Counted from the first letter of the stretch, positions 1 through 7,054 are shown. The stretch: 10,391 nucleotides of DNA from Lachnospiraceae bacterium (GCA_014804285.1 JAAVAA010000087.1:1-10391); one strand, 5' to 3'. Notes: a model not told the origin generated them from the sequence alone. Numbers and translations: made by a program.

Positions 1-101
1 CTTCTTCCAAAGTTTATAGTAGTTCCAACGTAGTAATTACCAGAGTAATCATATCTCAATACATATAAATTCCATTTCTCTTTATTTTCTTTACTAGACA
101 T
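1..101 (-). CDS. GIY-YIG domain protein, N-terminal fragment (runs off window)
   Basis: Only the first 33 codons are inside the window. The start is the ATG at 101-99, with a GGAGG Shine-Dalgarno at 117-113. An earlier ATG at 111 is followed two codons later by TAA and cannot be used. The protein starts MSSKENKEKWNLYVLRY and then has the stretch GNYYVGTTINFGRR. The pattern of an aromatic/aliphatic 'LYVLRY' strand, a short turn, 'YYVGTT' and a following Asn and Arg is the N-terminal half of the GIY-YIG endonuclease fold (canonical Tyr motifs and the Arg of the first helix). The catalytic Glu would lie beyond the edge. It begins 34 bp after the DUF2806 gene and is probably the last visible member of the same operon. 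Family members cut DNA in homing, repair or restriction; which applies here cannot be told. Confidence is limited by length. Confidence 0.62.
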   Translation of the reverse strand, partial: MSSKENKEKWNLYVLRYDYSGNYYVGTTINFGR

Positions 102-135
102 TTTATTGCATACCTCCACTAAAATAGAATTTTAA

Positions 136-1185
136 CTATTGAATCTTTTTCATGCAGAACTTCTGTGATTCAACACATATCCTCATTATTGGCTCAAAAT
201 TTTCTAATTTCTCTACATTTAGGATTTTATAAAGTGTTTCACCAACTGTAGAAAACTTTACGCTGCCAAATTTAATTATTTCTGTTAATTTTTCTTTACC
301 ATCTGTTTTTATCACTTCACCCTTATTTATGTTTTTAGGTTCGACAATATATTTTTGGTTTCCATACTCTATAATATATTCCTTTAATTCCGTCTGTTTG
401 TATGAATTATTATTTCCACTAAAGTCATGATGCACTAATCCAAAATTATAAGGATATTCAAAGTCAATACCTCTTTTCTCTGGTAATTCAATTAATCCTA
501 TTTCCTGTAAAACTGCTAAATCATTTGGACTTGGTACACATTCTACATATTTTTTTGTAGCAATATGTTTTTCATCATCTTCCGGCAACACTAAATTAAG
601 TCCATATAAAACAGGTGATAATACCAATGGTACAAATTTTGAAACAAATTTATTTCCTAGCTGCATATATGTGTTAGGGTTTGGACAATGCATTGTAATT
701 CTACATAAATTTCCAAACGCCTTCGCAGATTCTGTATCTAATAAAGACAAAGTATGTATAAGCATCCGGTTAATACTCGTATCACCATTACATTGTTCTG
801 CTAAAATTCTTGCCCAAATTTTTTGAACAGATTCATTTGAAATATTCTGTGCATAATTGAAAAAATATGACAGCCAATCATCTTCCACTTCTAATTTTGC
901 ATTTTGATCTAAGTCTTCTATTGCATACGCTATTACTTTACTTTGGTTTATGTATTGTTTCAGTTCTTTTCTTGCAGATGATATTTTTGCAGCTTTTATT
1001 TTTCCATCTAATTTTTCGTCTTCTTCAATGGACTTTTTATATATATCCAATGCTTCATTAAAATCTTTTCTTTCACCATGTGGGGCGACCATCCAGCCAA
1101 CAGCATCTTGGAGCATATCCAAAAGTTTAATAACTACATCGCTTGCTCCATCTAAATTAATTAATGACATTTTTGTATCAGACAT
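136..1185 (-). CDS. DUF2806 domain-containing protein
   Basis: A 349-residue protein starting at the ATG at 1185, preceded by AGAGAGG seven bases upstream. The segment around residues 100-160 carries a recognisable DUF2806/TIGR03899 signature: 'WLSYFFNYAQNISNE' followed by 'QKIWARILAEQ' and then 'INRMLIHTLSLLDTESAKAF', a helical region with an invariant-looking Trp. The N-terminal 80 residues are charged and helical. The C-terminal half (about 190-349) is beta-rich with 'YPYNFGLVHHDFSG' and 'KFGSVKFSTVGETLYKIL', the latter resembling the end part of the family in which a last strand and helix pack together. No transmembrane segment or catalytic motif is obvious. DUF2806 has no established biochemical function; members are often found as single accessory genes in variable regions. 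It lies 59 bp after the PD-(D/E)XK-like gene and is probably co-transcribed with it. The family call is fairly secure; the role is unknown. Confidence 0.8.
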   Translation of the reverse strand: MSDTKMSLINLDGASDVVIKLLDMLQDAVGWMVAPHGERKDFNEALDIYKKSIEEDEKLDGKIKAAKISSARKELKQYINQSKVIAYAIEDLDQNAKLEVEDDWLSYFFNYAQNISNESVQKIWARILAEQCNGDTSINRMLIHTLSLLDTESAKAFGNLCRITMHCPNPNTYMQLGNKFVSKFVPLVLSPVLYGLNLVLPEDDEKHIATKKYVECVPSPNDLAVLQEIGLIELPEKRGIDFEYPYNFGLVHHDFSGNNNSYKQTELKEYIIEYGNQKYIVEPKNINKGEVIKTDGKEKLTEIIKFGSVKFSTVGETLYKILNVEKLENFEPIMRICVESQKFCMKKIQ

Positions 1186-1244
1186 TTGTTTACCTCTCTT
1201 ATATTACAATACTTCCCCAATTAAAATCAGTTTTTTAATTCATT

Positions 1245-1805
1245 TCAATAATTTACAGATCCTTTAATAAATTCAGATATCGTTAATTTAAGTTTTTCCC
1301 ACTCGATAACGTCTTTCTTCCAACCTATATCATCATATAAATATATATCGGGATTATTAGTTTTCTTGCTCTCTTCCAAAAAATACCACGAAATACAATC
1401 TGTAAAAATTATATATTTACAATAATGGAATTCAGCATATAACTGATCATCATACTTTTTTATGTCTACTGGTCTATAATCTCCACCTTGAAGGAAGTTA
1501 GGTTTCTTTATTTCTATTGAAACATATGGTTTTGTCGTATTCTCATATGTATAATGATGTGGTACAATAATTATATCTTGCAAACTGTGCGAATCAGCAT
1601 ATTGTAATCTATCGTGTAATCTTTTTTTACCATCATCTTTATATCCTGTATTTAGATAAACAGGTATAACTTTCATATCTTTTGTTATACATTCCTCAAA
1701 TAAATTAATTAAGAGATTATAATAGTATCCTTCACGACGCAGGTCTCTGTATATTCTCATAATCTCTTCTTTATATTCATCATAAGAAATCGGTTGTTTT
1801 TTCAT
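1245..1805 (-). CDS. PD-(D/E)XK nuclease-like protein
   Basis: The open frame begins at 1826 with several Met codons. The ATG at 1805 is preferred (186 residues) because AAAGGA lies nine bases before it, while the upstream ATGs have no such site. In this numbering a helix contains a Glu pair (LINLFEECI, E37/E38). A strand has Asp77 in 'LQDIIIVP', and about 20 residues later comes the strand 'YVSIEIKKP' with Glu98 and Lys100. The E...D...ExK order is that of the PD-(D/E)XK nuclease core as in HsdR-N-type and related restriction folds. The C-terminal part ('KYIIFTDCISWYFL') fits the later strand and helix of that fold. No helicase or methylase partner is nearby, so an ordinary restriction system is not supported. 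The likely activity is cleavage of nucleic acid as part of the neighbouring GTPase cluster; the fold call is by motif only. Confidence 0.55.
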   Translation of the reverse strand: MKKQPISYDEYKEEIMRIYRDLRREGYYYNLLINLFEECITKDMKVIPVYLNTGYKDDGKKRLHDRLQYADSHSLQDIIIVPHHYTYENTTKPYVSIEIKKPNFLQGGDYRPVDIKKYDDQLYAEFHYCKYIIFTDCISWYFLEESKKTNNPDIYLYDDIGWKKDVIEWEKLKLTISEFIKGSVNY

Positions 1806-1890
1806 AATCATTATTCCTTTCATCATTTGCTATAAATCTTTTAAAATCAAGGCTTCCTTTTTGAAGCAACATTTCATTTAAAAATTTTCC

Positions 1891-2595
1891 TCAATTACTC
1901 TTTTCTATAAAATTAATCAAATGCGTATTCTTCAAATCATAATAATATACATCTTTACAATCAACTAAAATCCAAAATTCCTTATTAATAATTGATTGTT
2001 TTAGTATATATTTATATACACACCTTAGTCTAGATATTGAATCACCTTGAGCAAAATTATTTATTTTCACGTTTTTCGAGTGTAAAATACATACTCTGTT
2101 TTGGTTTTTCATTAAAGCAGAACAACGGTAATGCCCGTATAAAATATTATATATTTCTTTTATACAGCAGTCTAAGTTTTCAATTATACGTAATTCAGTA
2201 CCATTGTTAACATTTAACAGAAAATCAGTTGGTACATTTTTTCCCGCACACATCCTTACGTTTTCGAAAAATGTTTCAATTTCAAAAATAATAGTATCGA
2301 AATTTGTAATTAATTCTTTTTTTCGAATAATATATCCTATTATTAAATTTTGTCCACCTCTTCCACTACACTTCTCTTTATAATCCGTTGGGTATATATG
2401 AAAAATTATCACATAATTAAAGCCAACTTTTACTTTTATCAAATTATCTTTAATAATTTTATTTGACAATTCAGAATAAACCATATCTTTTAAAACACTA
2501 GAGCAATTTTCTATTGAATTACCAGAAAAAAACAATATGTCCTGTTTATCTTTATACGGTAAAATAATAAGTGGTTCCAGGTTATGTAAAATCAT
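1891..2595 (-). CDS. hypothetical protein, partner of the membrane GTPase operon
   Basis: I do not recognise this 234-residue protein. It starts at the ATG at 2595 with GAGG nine bases upstream, and only 16 bp separate it from the GTPase gene, so the two are almost certainly co-translated from one mRNA. It has no signal peptide or membrane segment. The N-terminal half alternates beta strands and helices: 'LIILPYKDKQDILFFSG', then 'LIKVKVGFNYVIIFHIYP', then a Gly-rich turn 'KCSGRGGQNLIIGYIIRK', which is the most motif-like part. The C-terminal half includes 'RVCILHSKNVKIN' and ends in 'EFWILVDCKDVYYYDL', again alternating strand and helix. It is rather Cys-rich for a cytoplasmic protein (seven Cys). 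Position suggests a cytosolic regulator or effector of the GTPase; that is an inference from gene order only. Confidence 0.6.
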   Translation of the reverse strand: MILHNLEPLIILPYKDKQDILFFSGNSIENCSSVLKDMVYSELSNKIIKDNLIKVKVGFNYVIIFHIYPTDYKEKCSGRGGQNLIIGYIIRKKELITNFDTIIFEIETFFENVRMCAGKNVPTDFLLNVNNGTELRIIENLDCCIKEIYNILYGHYRCSALMKNQNRVCILHSKNVKINNFAQGDSISRLRCVYKYILKQSIINKEFWILVDCKDVYYYDLKNTHLINFIEKSN

Positions 2596-2611
2596 ATACT
2601 TATCCTCACTA

Positions 2612-3790
2612 TTAATTAATACTTAATATCTCGTCTTTTATATCATCAATTCCCCAACCTTTTAGCGCACTTCCATAAATAATCGTATCTGCATAATCAT
2701 CTATCTCTTTATAATCTGTTGTTTTTTTGTATAGATCTTCAATATTCTTTTTATTCTTAATAAACTCAGTTTCATTATCATACAATAAATCACATTTATT
2801 AAAAAACACAATTATTTTTTTTACTTTTTTTAACGAACGGCTTGTTTTAAAGCTTTTGATTAATACAGCAGCTTTACTGATTTGGCTGTTTGCCAGTTTA
2901 TAATCAAAATCAGATGAAGAATTTTTTTGAGTGAATGAAATCACATAAACCATCACTTTTTTATCGCTCTTTTTTAATCCAAATTTGTTAATTGCATCAA
3001 TCATTTCTCCATAATTATCTCCTTGATTATCAAATAAATATGGATAAATGTCTTTATTTTTGTATGCTATTCTATCGCATTTGATAATTTGTCCAGCTTT
3101 TGTCGTCGTAACCTCTGTCAATAATTTTCCTTCAGTTATGCTTGGTTTTTCGATCCTTTTTAATACCGTTGTTTTACCAGATGAAATTCCTCCCATTAAT
3201 ATAGTATCAATCCTCCTTCTTGAAATCCATTTTTTTAATAAAAGAAATAATGTGCTAACACCTATTCCCGTAAATATAATCCATTTTATAATCCTTCCTA
3301 AATTACTTCTAATAAAAGATTTTAACTTATTATATATTGAATGCAGAGTTATAAAACTTTTATTCTTCTCTTCTATCTCCCATATGCCCACTTCATTTTT
3401 TATTGCATTTTTTTGATATGAAATTTCTTTTTTAGTTGCTATATTTTCATCTATTATTTTCGCCAATCCTTGTTCTAACAACATTTTCCTTATTTGGTTA
3501 TCATCATATATGTCATCCTTATTTATAAAATAACCCCTATTACTCTTTACATAAAGATTTAAATTTGACAAATCAATCGGTTCATTATAAATATTCTGTT
3601 CATAGTATACTAATGCGGTTACATTATCATCTTCATCCTGGTGAAAAGAAATATAATAATTTCCAACAGCGGGATACGAGCCTGTTACCAAAGAAACAAC
3701 TTTATTCCAAAATATTATGCAGTAAAACATAAGTCCAAGCGCAAAACAAATAACTATTCCGTACATAAAGTATTTTAATATATTTTTCAT
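2612..3790 (-). CDS. two-TM membrane GTPase with SNase-like extracytoplasmic domain
   Basis: A 392-residue protein. TM1 covers about residues 8-28, an external segment about 30-165, TM2 about 167-187 followed by 'KKWISRRR' (positive-inside), and a cytoplasmic P-loop GTPase domain about 194-392. All G motifs are visible: G1 'GGISSGKT' (200-207), a candidate G2 Thr in 'TTTKAG', G3 'DNQG' (254-257), G4 'NKCD' (331-334) and G5 'GSALKGWG' (373-380). This makes it a TRAFAC/Ras-like GTPase rather than an ATPase. The external part ends with 'MLLEQGLAKI' and 'YQKNAIKNEVGIWEI', which resembles the C-terminal half of staphylococcal nuclease (GLA...AK...GIW). The Arg/Asp/Glu catalytic half is not evident, so it may be a binding module. 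It heads the downstream transcription unit, with GAGAG just before the ATG. The GTPase call is strong; the SNase-like call is moderate. Confidence 0.82.
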   Translation of the reverse strand: MKNILKYFMYGIVICFALGLMFYCIIFWNKVVSLVTGSYPAVGNYYISFHQDEDDNVTALVYYEQNIYNEPIDLSNLNLYVKSNRGYFINKDDIYDDNQIRKMLLEQGLAKIIDENIATKKEISYQKNAIKNEVGIWEIEEKNKSFITLHSIYNKLKSFIRSNLGRIIKWIIFTGIGVSTLFLLLKKWISRRRIDTILMGGISSGKTTVLKRIEKPSITEGKLLTEVTTTKAGQIIKCDRIAYKNKDIYPYLFDNQGDNYGEMIDAINKFGLKKSDKKVMVYVISFTQKNSSSDFDYKLANSQISKAAVLIKSFKTSRSLKKVKKIIVFFNKCDLLYDNETEFIKNKKNIEDLYKKTTDYKEIDDYADTIIYGSALKGWGIDDIKDEILSIN

Positions 3791-3838
3791 AGTTCTCTCA
3801 TCCTCTGTATCTTTAGAATTCCAAATCTTATCGAGGAA

Positions 3839-3867
3839 ATTTTATCATATTATGTAAATATATGTAA
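3839..3867 (-). promoter_or_regulatory. candidate promoter of the GTPase operon
   Basis: On the minus strand TAAAAT (3844-3839) is preceded by an extended -10 TG one base away (3847-3846), and TTACAT lies 17 bases upstream (3867-3862). The -35 is poor, so the element would depend on the extended -10. It sits between the terminator at 3925-3949 and the GTPase start at 3790, where a new promoter is expected. Confidence 0.4.
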
Positions 3868-3924
3868 TGAATTATAGTTCGTCTCATTTATACCTTTAGA
3901 GGCATTCTATTTATCATAAATCAT

Positions 3925-3949
3925 CAAAAACGCTGCCCCGAAGGGCAGC
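3925..3949 (-). terminator. Rho-independent terminator of the coiled-coil membrane gene
   Basis: A perfect 7-bp stem GCTGCCC/GGGCAGC (3949-3943 with 3938-3932) closes a four-base loop. Read on the minus strand it is followed by GTTTTTG. It lies 105 bp beyond the stop of the gene at 4054-5640 and divides the cluster into two transcription units. Confidence 0.85.
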
Positions 3950-4053
3950 TCCTTATCACTTATTTTTATTCTGTTGCTATATTATTTTTATGATAAAATC
4001 AATTATTCAGCTTATCAAGAAACGATTGTTAATGTTATCCGGCCAATATGTTT

Positions 4054-5640
4054 CTATTTTGGCTCATCTAATGCTTTACCTATAGCTTCTAGAATATCAT
4101 AAGCTTTTATACGCACCTCATCATCAATAATCTCACATTTAGCAATATTCCTATATTCAGACTGGATATACTCAATTCGTTCTTCTTTACTTTCACTATC
4201 CATTTCGAACTTTAATGATTCCTGCGCATTGTAAATTGATTTCATAGAAAGGTATAATATACTCCTTGCATCTTTTTCTTCTTCTGATTGATAAAAATAA
4301 TTAAGAGCATATGTTCCATAATGCTTAGCTATATCCCATGCTAATGATTCATTTGGGCATAAAACCAAAAGTTCTTCTTTTCCCTTGATTACCTCGTCCA
4401 ATAAATCGGATGATAAAAGCCTTCCGTTATCATTTGAAAAACTTTCTTCAATTTTTGTGTAATAATCCACATTTCTCCCCTGCGACGTTAAAACATTATT
4501 TGATGACATATTAACAGCACAGCTATGCCTCCATATAGCGATATCTGATTTTATTCTTTCATTTAAATTGCTCTCATCAGAATAAAATATCAAACTATAT
4601 AAAGTGTCGAATTCATCATCATCAATCTGAGGGTATCCATCTGGATACATTAATTTAAACTTGATATACTCATCATCTTCTATCATATTTGATAGTTCTT
4701 CTGACTCCGATGCTGTTTCTTTCAATAATGATAATTCTAATTCCGGCATCGGAGTTAACTCTGGTGTTGATGATAATGATGATTCTGATTTCGGTTCTGA
4801 CGTTGAATTCGGCACTAACGTTAACTCTGGTTCTAATATTGACTCTGGCTCTAACGTTGACTCTGGCTCTAACGTTGACTCTGGCTCTAACGTTGACTCC
4901 GATGTTGGTGCTAATGTTGGTACTTGTTCCGGCTCTGCCGATGTTTCTACCTCTGGTTCTGATTCTTTTAATAAACCACCTGATGCTTGCGTTGGTTCTG
5001 GTTCATGTTTTGGATTTATCGATAAATCTGATTCTGAACTGGGTAATAAATCTGATATTGACTCTGGCATTATTGTTGGTGCCATTTCTGGCTCTGGTGT
5101 TGGATCTAGTGGTGCCTCCGGTGTTGATGATGTTAATCCCGATTCAAGTAATGGTATAGATTCTACCGCTATTACTGGTATTTCATGCTCCCCAGATAAT
5201 TCTTCAAACGGAGCCATAACCACCTCGTTTATTTTGTCTATTAATGTTATCATAGGTTCTCTTGGTATACAAAAAATGCCAAGAACTATTATTGCAGTAA
5301 TAATATATTCTCTTAATTCCTTAAGCTCTTTATTATATTTTTCATTAAGTTGCTTTTTTAACTCATATTCCTCTTCCACTTTGATTTTTTCTGATTGCTC
5401 ATCTAACTCATCATCCAACTCTGAGAAATTTTTTGCTAATCCTTTTAATTTTTCCGAAAGACTTTTCTTCTCTCTATATTTAAGATAACTTGCTCCGCAA
5501 CATGCAGAAATAAACACCAATACACCGATTGCAATTAATATCCTAATTGCAACCGGAATATCAAACAGAGTTATTCCTAAAAATGAGAATATTGGACTTA
5601 TATAATATATTATTATCTTTAGCCACCTTAGATTTTTCAT
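4054..5640 (-). CDS. membrane protein with coiled coil and long Pro/Glu/Ser/Thr linker
   Basis: A 528-residue protein of no family I recognise. Predicted layout: TM1 about residues 7-25, TM2 about 29-50, a charged cytoplasmic coiled coil about 54-110 (heptad-like Leu/Glu/Lys), a short TM3 about 112-126, then an external stalk. Residues about 155-310 are a disordered linker rich in Pro, Glu, Ser and Thr ('TPEPEM', 'HEPEPTQ') with a tandem hexapeptide LEPEST in the middle. The final 200 residues (about 320-528) are helical and acidic, with 'YIKFKLMYPDGYPQIDDDEF' and 'NESLAWDIAKHYGTYALNYF', possibly a TPR-like helical repeat. A GTAGGG Shine-Dalgarno lies about eight bases before the ATG. It follows the winged-helix gene by 140 bp with no clear terminator between, so read-through from that promoter is likely. 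The C-terminal domain would face outward, like the SNase-like part of the GTPase, so the two may meet outside the membrane. Confidence 0.75.
   Translation of the reverse strand: MKNLRWLKIIIYYISPIFSFLGITLFDIPVAIRILIAIGVLVFISACCGASYLKYREKKSLSEKLKGLAKNFSELDDELDEQSEKIKVEEEYELKKQLNEKYNKELKELREYIITAIIVLGIFCIPREPMITLIDKINEVVMAPFEELSGEHEIPVIAVESIPLLESGLTSSTPEAPLDPTPEPEMAPTIMPESISDLLPSSESDLSINPKHEPEPTQASGGLLKESEPEVETSAEPEQVPTLAPTSESTLEPESTLEPESTLEPESILEPELTLVPNSTSEPKSESSLSSTPELTPMPELELSLLKETASESEELSNMIEDDEYIKFKLMYPDGYPQIDDDEFDTLYSLIFYSDESNLNERIKSDIAIWRHSCAVNMSSNNVLTSQGRNVDYYTKIEESFSNDNGRLLSSDLLDEVIKGKEELLVLCPNESLAWDIAKHYGTYALNYFYQSEEEKDARSILYLSMKSIYNAQESLKFEMDSESKEERIEYIQSEYRNIAKCEIIDDEVRIKAYDILEAIGKALDEPK
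4813..4902. repeat. 18-bp minisatellite, five units, inside the linker coding region
   Basis: Five consecutive 18-bp units (4813-4830, 4831-4848, 4849-4866, 4867-4884, 4885-4902). The third and fourth are identical (CTCTAACGTTGACTCTGG); the outer units differ by a few bases. Each unit encodes one six-residue LEPEST-type repeat on the minus strand, so gain or loss of units would keep the frame and alter linker length. Confidence 0.9.
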
Positions 5641-5780
5641 AAGTTACACCCTACTTATTCTTGTTAACGTATTAGTGATACTATAATCCCTACTTTTTCA
5701 AACCGCATATTCTGCCTTTTTAGTTATTTTCGTTTTCTCCCATTTCTGCTTTCTTTTTATCGAAAATGTTCAAAAGAAGA

Positions 5781-6704
5781 TTATCTATTAAGATATTTAT
5801 TTCTGTATTTATCTGCAATATAATAAGCTAACTTCTCATGTGAAATAAAATACTTACTCCAAGTATCTAAAAATTCTCCTTTTGTCATTTTCTTTTTCAA
5901 TGAGCAATTTACTATTTCAAATATACCGTTTGACATTTTAATTATGTCTTCCTTTGTTAAATCTCCGCTTTTTTCCAAAAAACTACAACTAATACACATT
6001 TCTTCTCCGCGAAAAATATCATCAATAAACTGATAAGCAGTCTTCCAATCATCTTCATCTAAAAAACACAGTCGTCTAATACCGATATACTTGTTAATGT
6101 ATCTTAAACAATTTTTCCTTGAAACTTCATCTTCTAATTCATCCATAATACTTTCAAATTGGGAAAACTGTTCATTTATAATCAAATCTTCTAATGTCTC
6201 AAAAAAACTATCAACTTCTGGCATCTTACCCCTTTCGCCATTCTCATAGTAGCGGAAACACCAATAAGAAAAATCCGCCTCCCATTCCTTGCCAAGTTTA
6301 TCTTTCAATTTTCTAAGTGCATTTCGACAATTTATTAATTGAATAGTTTCATTTTCATGTATTTGTATAACCTTTAAATCTTTTTTTTCTTTTACAACTA
6401 AAAATTTTTCAGTATATTCTTTCGCAATAGGTGTTAAAGAATATAAAATATATTTCTCCTTTTTTTCCATTACAAGTAATTCTATTTCACACTTTTTCAT
6501 TCTTTGAAGAATATTACTAAGCGCACTAGATGATAATCTCATCTTCTCAGCCATTTCTTTATTAGTCATACTATAATTCAATAGTAAAAGTAATATTTGA
6601 ACCATCTGTTTCGTTAAAAATCTGCGAATAATAAGTTCAGACTCAGAGGTTAAAAGCACATCATCTTCTTCATAATGACTATTTTTAATATAATTTTCAT
6701 GCAT
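5781..6704 (-). CDS. MarR-like winged-helix regulator with unknown C-terminal domain
   Basis: A 307-residue protein starting at the ATG at 6704, with GAGAGG eight bases upstream. Residues about 24-98 form a winged helix-turn-helix: helix 'RRFLTKQMVQILLLLLNYS', then 'TNKEMAEKMRLSSSALSNIL' (helices 2 and 3, about 47-66), then a beta wing 'LLVMEKKEKYILYSLTP' ending in a helix, the layout of MarR/Lrp-type DNA-binding domains. Residues about 125-307 are helical and acidic, with several Cys and Trp residues ('WEADFSYWCFRYYENGERG', 'CISCSFLEKSGD'), and match no effector domain I know. The size is about twice that of a classical MarR protein. It is the first gene of the minus-strand cluster and its promoter is surrounded by repeated TCACATTT-type sites, which suggests autoregulation. 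The DNA-binding domain call is good; the signal sensed is unknown. Confidence 0.78.
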   Translation of the reverse strand: MHENYIKNSHYEEDDVLLTSESELIIRRFLTKQMVQILLLLLNYSMTNKEMAEKMRLSSSALSNILQRMKKCEIELLVMEKKEKYILYSLTPIAKEYTEKFLVVKEKKDLKVIQIHENETIQLINCRNALRKLKDKLGKEWEADFSYWCFRYYENGERGKMPEVDSFFETLEDLIINEQFSQFESIMDELEDEVSRKNCLRYINKYIGIRRLCFLDEDDWKTAYQFIDDIFRGEEMCISCSFLEKSGDLTKEDIIKMSNGIFEIVNCSLKKKMTKGEFLDTWSKYFISHEKLAYYIADKYRNKYLNR

Positions 6705-6742
6705 TACAAATACCTCTCTCGCAAAATATTATCAAATATAAC

Positions 6743-6956
6743 TCACATTTTATTTTAATCCATAAATTTTCATCTACATATTATCACATTCTTTTATGTT
6801 TTTCAATATCGACTCACATTTTTACTCATATTTTAATCAAATGTGCAACATCATTCACAATCATACTCATTTTGCGAGTTATACATAATATACACATTCT
6901 TTTCATATTATAATTTCTCACATTTTGTCATATATTTAATTATAGTTTTCACATAT
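6743..6956. promoter_or_regulatory. cluster of TCACATTT repeats, candidate operators
   Basis: TCACATTT occurs exactly at 6743-6750, 6814-6821 and 6918-6925, with one- or two-mismatch copies at 6784-6791 (TCACATTC) and 6949-6956 (TCACATAT). Related ACTCATTTT and ACTCATATTTT copies lie at 6865-6873 and 6824-6834. The sites at 6743 and 6824 are both followed by ATTTTAATC. CACATTT at 6815-6821 forms a perfect 7-bp inverted repeat with AAATGTG at 6839-6845. The start-to-start distances of 41, 30, 104 and 31 are close to whole turns of the helix. The likely ligand is the adjacent winged-helix protein, as an inference from position. Confidence 0.5.
6778..6806 (-). promoter_or_regulatory. promoter of the winged-helix regulator gene
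   Basis: On the minus strand TTGAAA (6806-6801) and TAATAT (6783-6778) are separated by 17 bases. An alternative reading is extended -10 TGTGATAAT. The gene starts about 75 bp downstream. The -10 abuts one TCACATT-type repeat and the -35 lies next to another at 6814-6821, so a repressor bound there would block polymerase. Confidence 0.6.
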
Positions 6957-7019
6957 GACAGTCTTTCTGCAAATTAAATATAAGCGCTAAATAATAGCTC
7001 CACGAAATGAACTGCCCCA

Positions 7020-7054
7020 AAAGAAATAGAGAGGATACACTTAAGATCCTCTCT
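7020..7054 (-). terminator. hairpin, possible minus-strand terminator
   Basis: A perfect 9-bp stem, AGAGAGGAT (7028-7036) with ATCCTCTCT (7046-7054), encloses nine bases. On the minus strand it is followed by the T-rich ATTTCTTTT. No minus-strand gene directly upstream needs it, so it may be left over from a lost element. The rest of 6957-7140 shows nothing I can identify. Confidence 0.4.

Noticed and set aside
867..1267. Plus-strand open frames opposite the DUF2806 gene.
   Set aside because: They overlap a recognised family on the other strand, with no start signals.
3048..3416. Plus-strand open frame opposite the GTPase.
   Set aside because: The GTPase motifs lie on the minus strand; no Shine-Dalgarno is present.
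3690..3790. Signal peptide for the GTPase protein.
   Set aside because: There is no cleavage motif after the first hydrophobic segment, and the cytoplasmic GTPase domain fits a TM anchor instead.
4813..4902. Regular 18-bp repeats considered as a CRISPR array.
   Set aside because: The units are directly adjacent without spacers and encode an in-frame hexapeptide repeat.
4661..5488. A long plus-strand open frame (about 275 codons), Ser/Asp/Gly-rich, opposite the linker-coding region.
   Set aside because: It is the mirror of the repetitive minus-strand linker codons, has no ribosome site and a biased composition, and the minus-strand frame has TM helices and a terminator. Another plus-strand frame at 4689-5159 is rejected for the same reason.
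7008..7023. TGAACTGCCCCAAAAG resembles the terminal repeat of IS3/IS150-type elements.
   Set aside because: Only about 16 bp match from memory and no second end or transposase remnant is nearby, so it may be chance.
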